This document shows, in pieces, positions 61,546-64,000 of a DNA stretch of 64,000 nucleotides. Position 1 is the stretch's first letter; each line of letters opens with the position of its first letter. The notes under the pieces were generated by a model. The model was given only the letters and a program-made list of their open reading frames with translations. It made no database searches and was not told the origin of the DNA. The stretch is from Cordylochernes scorpioides (taxonomy: Eukaryota; Arthropoda; Arachnida; Pseudoscorpiones; Chernetidae), in contig CP092863.1 of NCBI GenBank assembly GCA_030710605.1, forward strand, positions 63,076,508-63,140,507, read 5' to 3'. Position numbers and translations under genes: made by a program.

Positions 61546-62598
61546 ACGAATTGGACCTCGTCCTGTCTTGGATGCTAAGAACTCTCTCAATGTGTTCTCT
61601 AAATATATATTAATACATTCAAAATATTACCCTCAAAATAAAATAAAAACTTCTTTCTATTCACATGTTTCTATCTTATTCTACAATATTTTCTATATAT
61701 ATAATTAATAATATTATAATATAACACATGGCAGCTTATATAACCCATTAGGTAACTGCCTTCTCTCTTGCATTAGGTCACAATTCTTGCTCAATGTGGC
61801 GCTCTTCATTCTCAAACACCGCCTGCAGACAAAAGATGACAGATTAGAAAGCATTAAAAAACATAACTGTTGAAATTGATGAAACGTGCCGTCTGATAGA
61901 AGTCTTCAACATGGCCAATGTGGTATGTAATTATTATTGTTTATATTTACCTTTATACCACACAGTATCTACACACCTTTTTGAATGTTGGATTAGGGAA
62001 GGTGAATTCTGGAAGGATCAACCAAAGAGAAGACCCTTTAATCATAAATCACCTACAAGGAAAAGAGAATAAATTTAATTACTTCAAAAGTTAATTTTTT
62101 ATTATCATAACACTTATTTATTTTAATTATGGAAACTCCCTTTGAAAATATATAGGAGAGAGAAAAAAAGAAAACAATGTTTACAAACCAACCAAACATG
62201 GTGTGACAATATTTATCTGAGCATATCAAGATATTAAGTAATTGGTTTTCCTGAAACATTTTATTTTCAATATATATAATGAAAGTTGTGTTGGGTCAAC
62301 AAACAAACTTAATGTTTATTTAGTTTGCTTGATTGAATTTCGATTATTTCAGCATTTCTTGGTTGAAGGCTTATGAAATGTATTACTTTATTTCATCGTC
62401 TTTCTAGAATAGTCTTTCGTCGAGAAGAAGACCTATACTAAAATATATATAAGGTTTCTTTCCTAAATAATTCAATCAAATTCTTCAATCGTTTATGAAT
62501 ATATTTTTATTTGAACATTTCATATTGATATTTTCCTCTATTTTGGAAATTTCTGTGATAAACTAGAAGAATAAGAAATACTTGCTAAATTAGCAAAT
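61546..62598. other. Receptor gene 5' flank, copy B
   Basis: AT-rich and collinear with 7095-8768 of copy A minus the SINE and the palindromic MITE. The last 350 bp before the start codon are almost identical between copies (for example GAATAAGAAATACTTGCTAA just before the ATG), and a promoter probably lies there, but no core element is clear. Confidence 0.45.
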
Positions 62599-63633
62599 AT
62601 GATTCCAATTATGAATTCAAATGAAGATATTGAATTTTTTCCAAGATACCTTATTTTGATTGGTTATATTACAGCAAATTGGTCAATAATGAAGGTAAGT
62701 TCTGTGACCAAAATATGGTGGTGGATAAGCCTGATTTTATTTATTTGTGTTAAATTAATCAACGAATTTTTTCTGATTCCTAACACGAAAAATTCTTTTA
62801 GATTCAGAACGTATTTAACTATAAGTTTTATTTTGTTTATTAATATTTATCTTTACGTAAAAAAAGAAACTATAAAAGAATTCCTTATAAACTTGAAAAA
62901 TCTTGAAAAAAATTATTTATTCACACCCGTTGGAAATTCTTTTCTTTATTTCTGCGTTGCAACACTTATAAATATTTTGATGAAGAATTTTTTCTCTTTC
63001 ATTCGAATTTATAGAAATGAAAATCGTATAGATTATTTCAGAATAATTAAAATATTTGAAGATATCACAGTTCAATCCCATATATTTGTATGGTATTTTC
63101 TATTGACAAAACTGATTCAAATAGCCATTAAACAACGAAAAAGTTTGGAAGGAATGAAAATAAAGCGAGAATATATTAAATATTTAAATGAATTTGATAA
63201 ATTAAAAGAAATAATATCATCTTTAAATGATATCTATTCATATCCTTTGTTGTTTTATTGTGGTAAAGTTTTAAATAGTTTTGCTACATTAGTAAAATAT
63301 CAAAATGCTCATAATAACATGGATGCTTCAAAATATTTGAAACCTTTTTTCACCAATCTGGTTATTATATCGAATCTTTTATCTTTATGTATTTTGGGAG
63401 GAATTTTGAAAAAGGAGACAAAGAAGCTATCCAAGATAATTATGAGTTATGTAACAAGTGGAAATCCAGAAAATCGATGTTACGTAATGACATTAGAACA
63501 AATCAATCCAGGACTGTCTATGATTGCTTGCGATTTCTTGGAATTCAATCTTGGAACTTTTATGTCAATATGTGGATTTGGAATCACCTATGGATTGCTC
63601 TTCTACCAATTTCTGGGTGAAAAAAATATGTGA
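62599..63633 (+). CDS. Gustatory-receptor-like seven-transmembrane protein, intact copy
   Basis: The 344-residue protein is strongly hydrophobic with about seven membrane segments (for example WWWISLILFICVKLI, FLYFCVATLINILM, LVIISNLLSLCILGG). It ends in TYGLLFYQF, an exact fit to the TYhhhhhQF motif of TM7 in arthropod gustatory receptors, 5 residues before the stop. Gr proteins are ligand-gated cation channels in chemosensory neurons with an inside N terminus; that is family knowledge. Usual length is 350-450, so this is slightly short. The gene appears intronless. ATGAAGGTAAGT at about 62690 looks like a splice donor, but the frame continues across it. Start: the first ATG (MIPIMNSNED), with a second at residue 5. 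The ligand is unknown. Confidence 0.8.
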   Translation: MIPIMNSNEDIEFFPRYLILIGYITANWSIMKVSSVTKIWWWISLILFICVKLINEFFLIPNTKNSFRFRTYLTISFILFINIYLYVKKETIKEFLINLKNLEKNYLFTPVGNSFLYFCVATLINILMKNFFSFIRIYRNENRIDYFRIIKIFEDITVQSHIFVWYFLLTKLIQIAIKQRKSLEGMKIKREYIKYLNEFDKLKEIISSLNDIYSYPLLFYCGKVLNSFATLVKYQNAHNNMDASKYLKPFFTNLVIISNLLSLCILGGILKKETKKLSKIIMSYVTSGNPENRCYVMTLEQINPGLSMIACDFLEFNLGTFMSICGFGITYGLLFYQFLGEKNM

Positions 63634-63982
63634 AATTCAATGTATGAACAAATTGTATGAAATTTAAGGTATGAACAAATTGTATGAAATTCAAGGTATG
63701 GACAAATTTTCTGAAATTCAATGTATGAACAAATTGTATGAAATTCAATGTATGAACAAATTGTATGAAATTCAAGGTATGGACAAATTTTGTGAAATTC
63801 AAGGTATGGACAAATTTTGTGAAATTCAATGTATGAACAAATTGTATGAAATTCAATGTATGGATAAATTGTGTGAAATTCAAGGTATGTATAAATTGTA
63901 TGAAATTCAATGTATGAACGAATTGTGTGGAATTTAAGGTATGTATAAATTGTGTGAAATTCAAGGTATGCATAAATTGTGT
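63632..63982 (+). repeat. 27-bp minisatellite, copy B, 13 units
   Basis: Partner of 9803-10153, same unit number, with only a few substitutions. Its first bases complete the receptor stop codon. The window ends 18 bp later. Confidence 0.95.
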
Positions 63983-64000
63983 GAATAAAAAAAATATTTT

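Larger units (their letters stand above)
52768..63982. repeat. Segmental duplication, copy B
   Basis: Partner of 1-10153; starts AATATCGCATTGGGTTGTAT. Its 1.1 kb of extra length is the Tc1 insertion (58974-60463), the GC-rich insert (60830-61316) and a longer G run, minus the SINE, palindromes and MITE private to copy A. Confidence 0.95.

Overview
This is an AT-rich animal nuclear segment, most likely from an arthropod. The strongest clue is a seven-transmembrane gustatory-receptor-like protein ending in the arthropod Gr signature TYhhhhhQF (TYGLLFYQF). A copia element primed by an initiator-tRNA-Met half, as in Drosophila copia, and the mixture of mariner, Tc1, pogo-like, Penelope, Helitron and tRNA-SINE elements fit this. 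The class (insect, chelicerate or crustacean) cannot be decided from the sequence. A 100-base run of N at 13314-13413 shows this is a scaffolded assembly.

Layout. (1) 1-10153 and 52768-64000 are two direct copies of one block, offset by 52767 bp at the left end. Each holds SINE, Helitron and LINE debris, a 147-bp minisatellite, an intronless RACK1-like WD40 gene, a gustatory receptor gene and a 27-bp minisatellite abutting the receptor stop codon. The copies differ by discrete insertions (SINE and palindromes in A; a fold-back Tc1 and a GC-rich insert in B), by minisatellite copy number, and by a frameshift that breaks the receptor in copy A only. (2) 10224-33490 is a repeat-dense zone: an intact DD41D-spaced mariner, a dead mariner, 5'-truncated LINEs with target duplications, Penelope RT and GIY-YIG fragments, two tRNA-derived SINE families, at least four pogo-like TA-flanked MITE families, several long-palindrome elements, and a 112-bp satellite made from half a MITE. 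(3) 33927-36851 (minus) is an intact intronless WDR6-like gene. (4) 37216-52420 is a nest: a palindromic MITE is split by a non-coding LTR element (37336-52290), which has itself received a copia element (38086-42499), a Ty3/gypsy element with a third ORF (42927-50873) and a miniature TRIM (51155-51858). Each insertion is bracketed by a target duplication.

The cellular genes are few: two RACK1-like copies (ribosomal scaffold), two receptor copies (one broken) and WDR6 (tRNA ribose methylation cofactor). They do not form a pathway; the window is mainly a record of segmental duplication and layered transposition. The least expected signal is a set of hammerhead-ribozyme-like cores (CTGANGA, short hairpin, GAAA, YGTC) inside palindromic non-autonomous elements. 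One of these elements has a 13-bp target duplication. They share the window with Penelope RT and endonuclease remnants, which suggests a retrozyme-like family. No alignment or folding program was run; all boundaries were read by eye.
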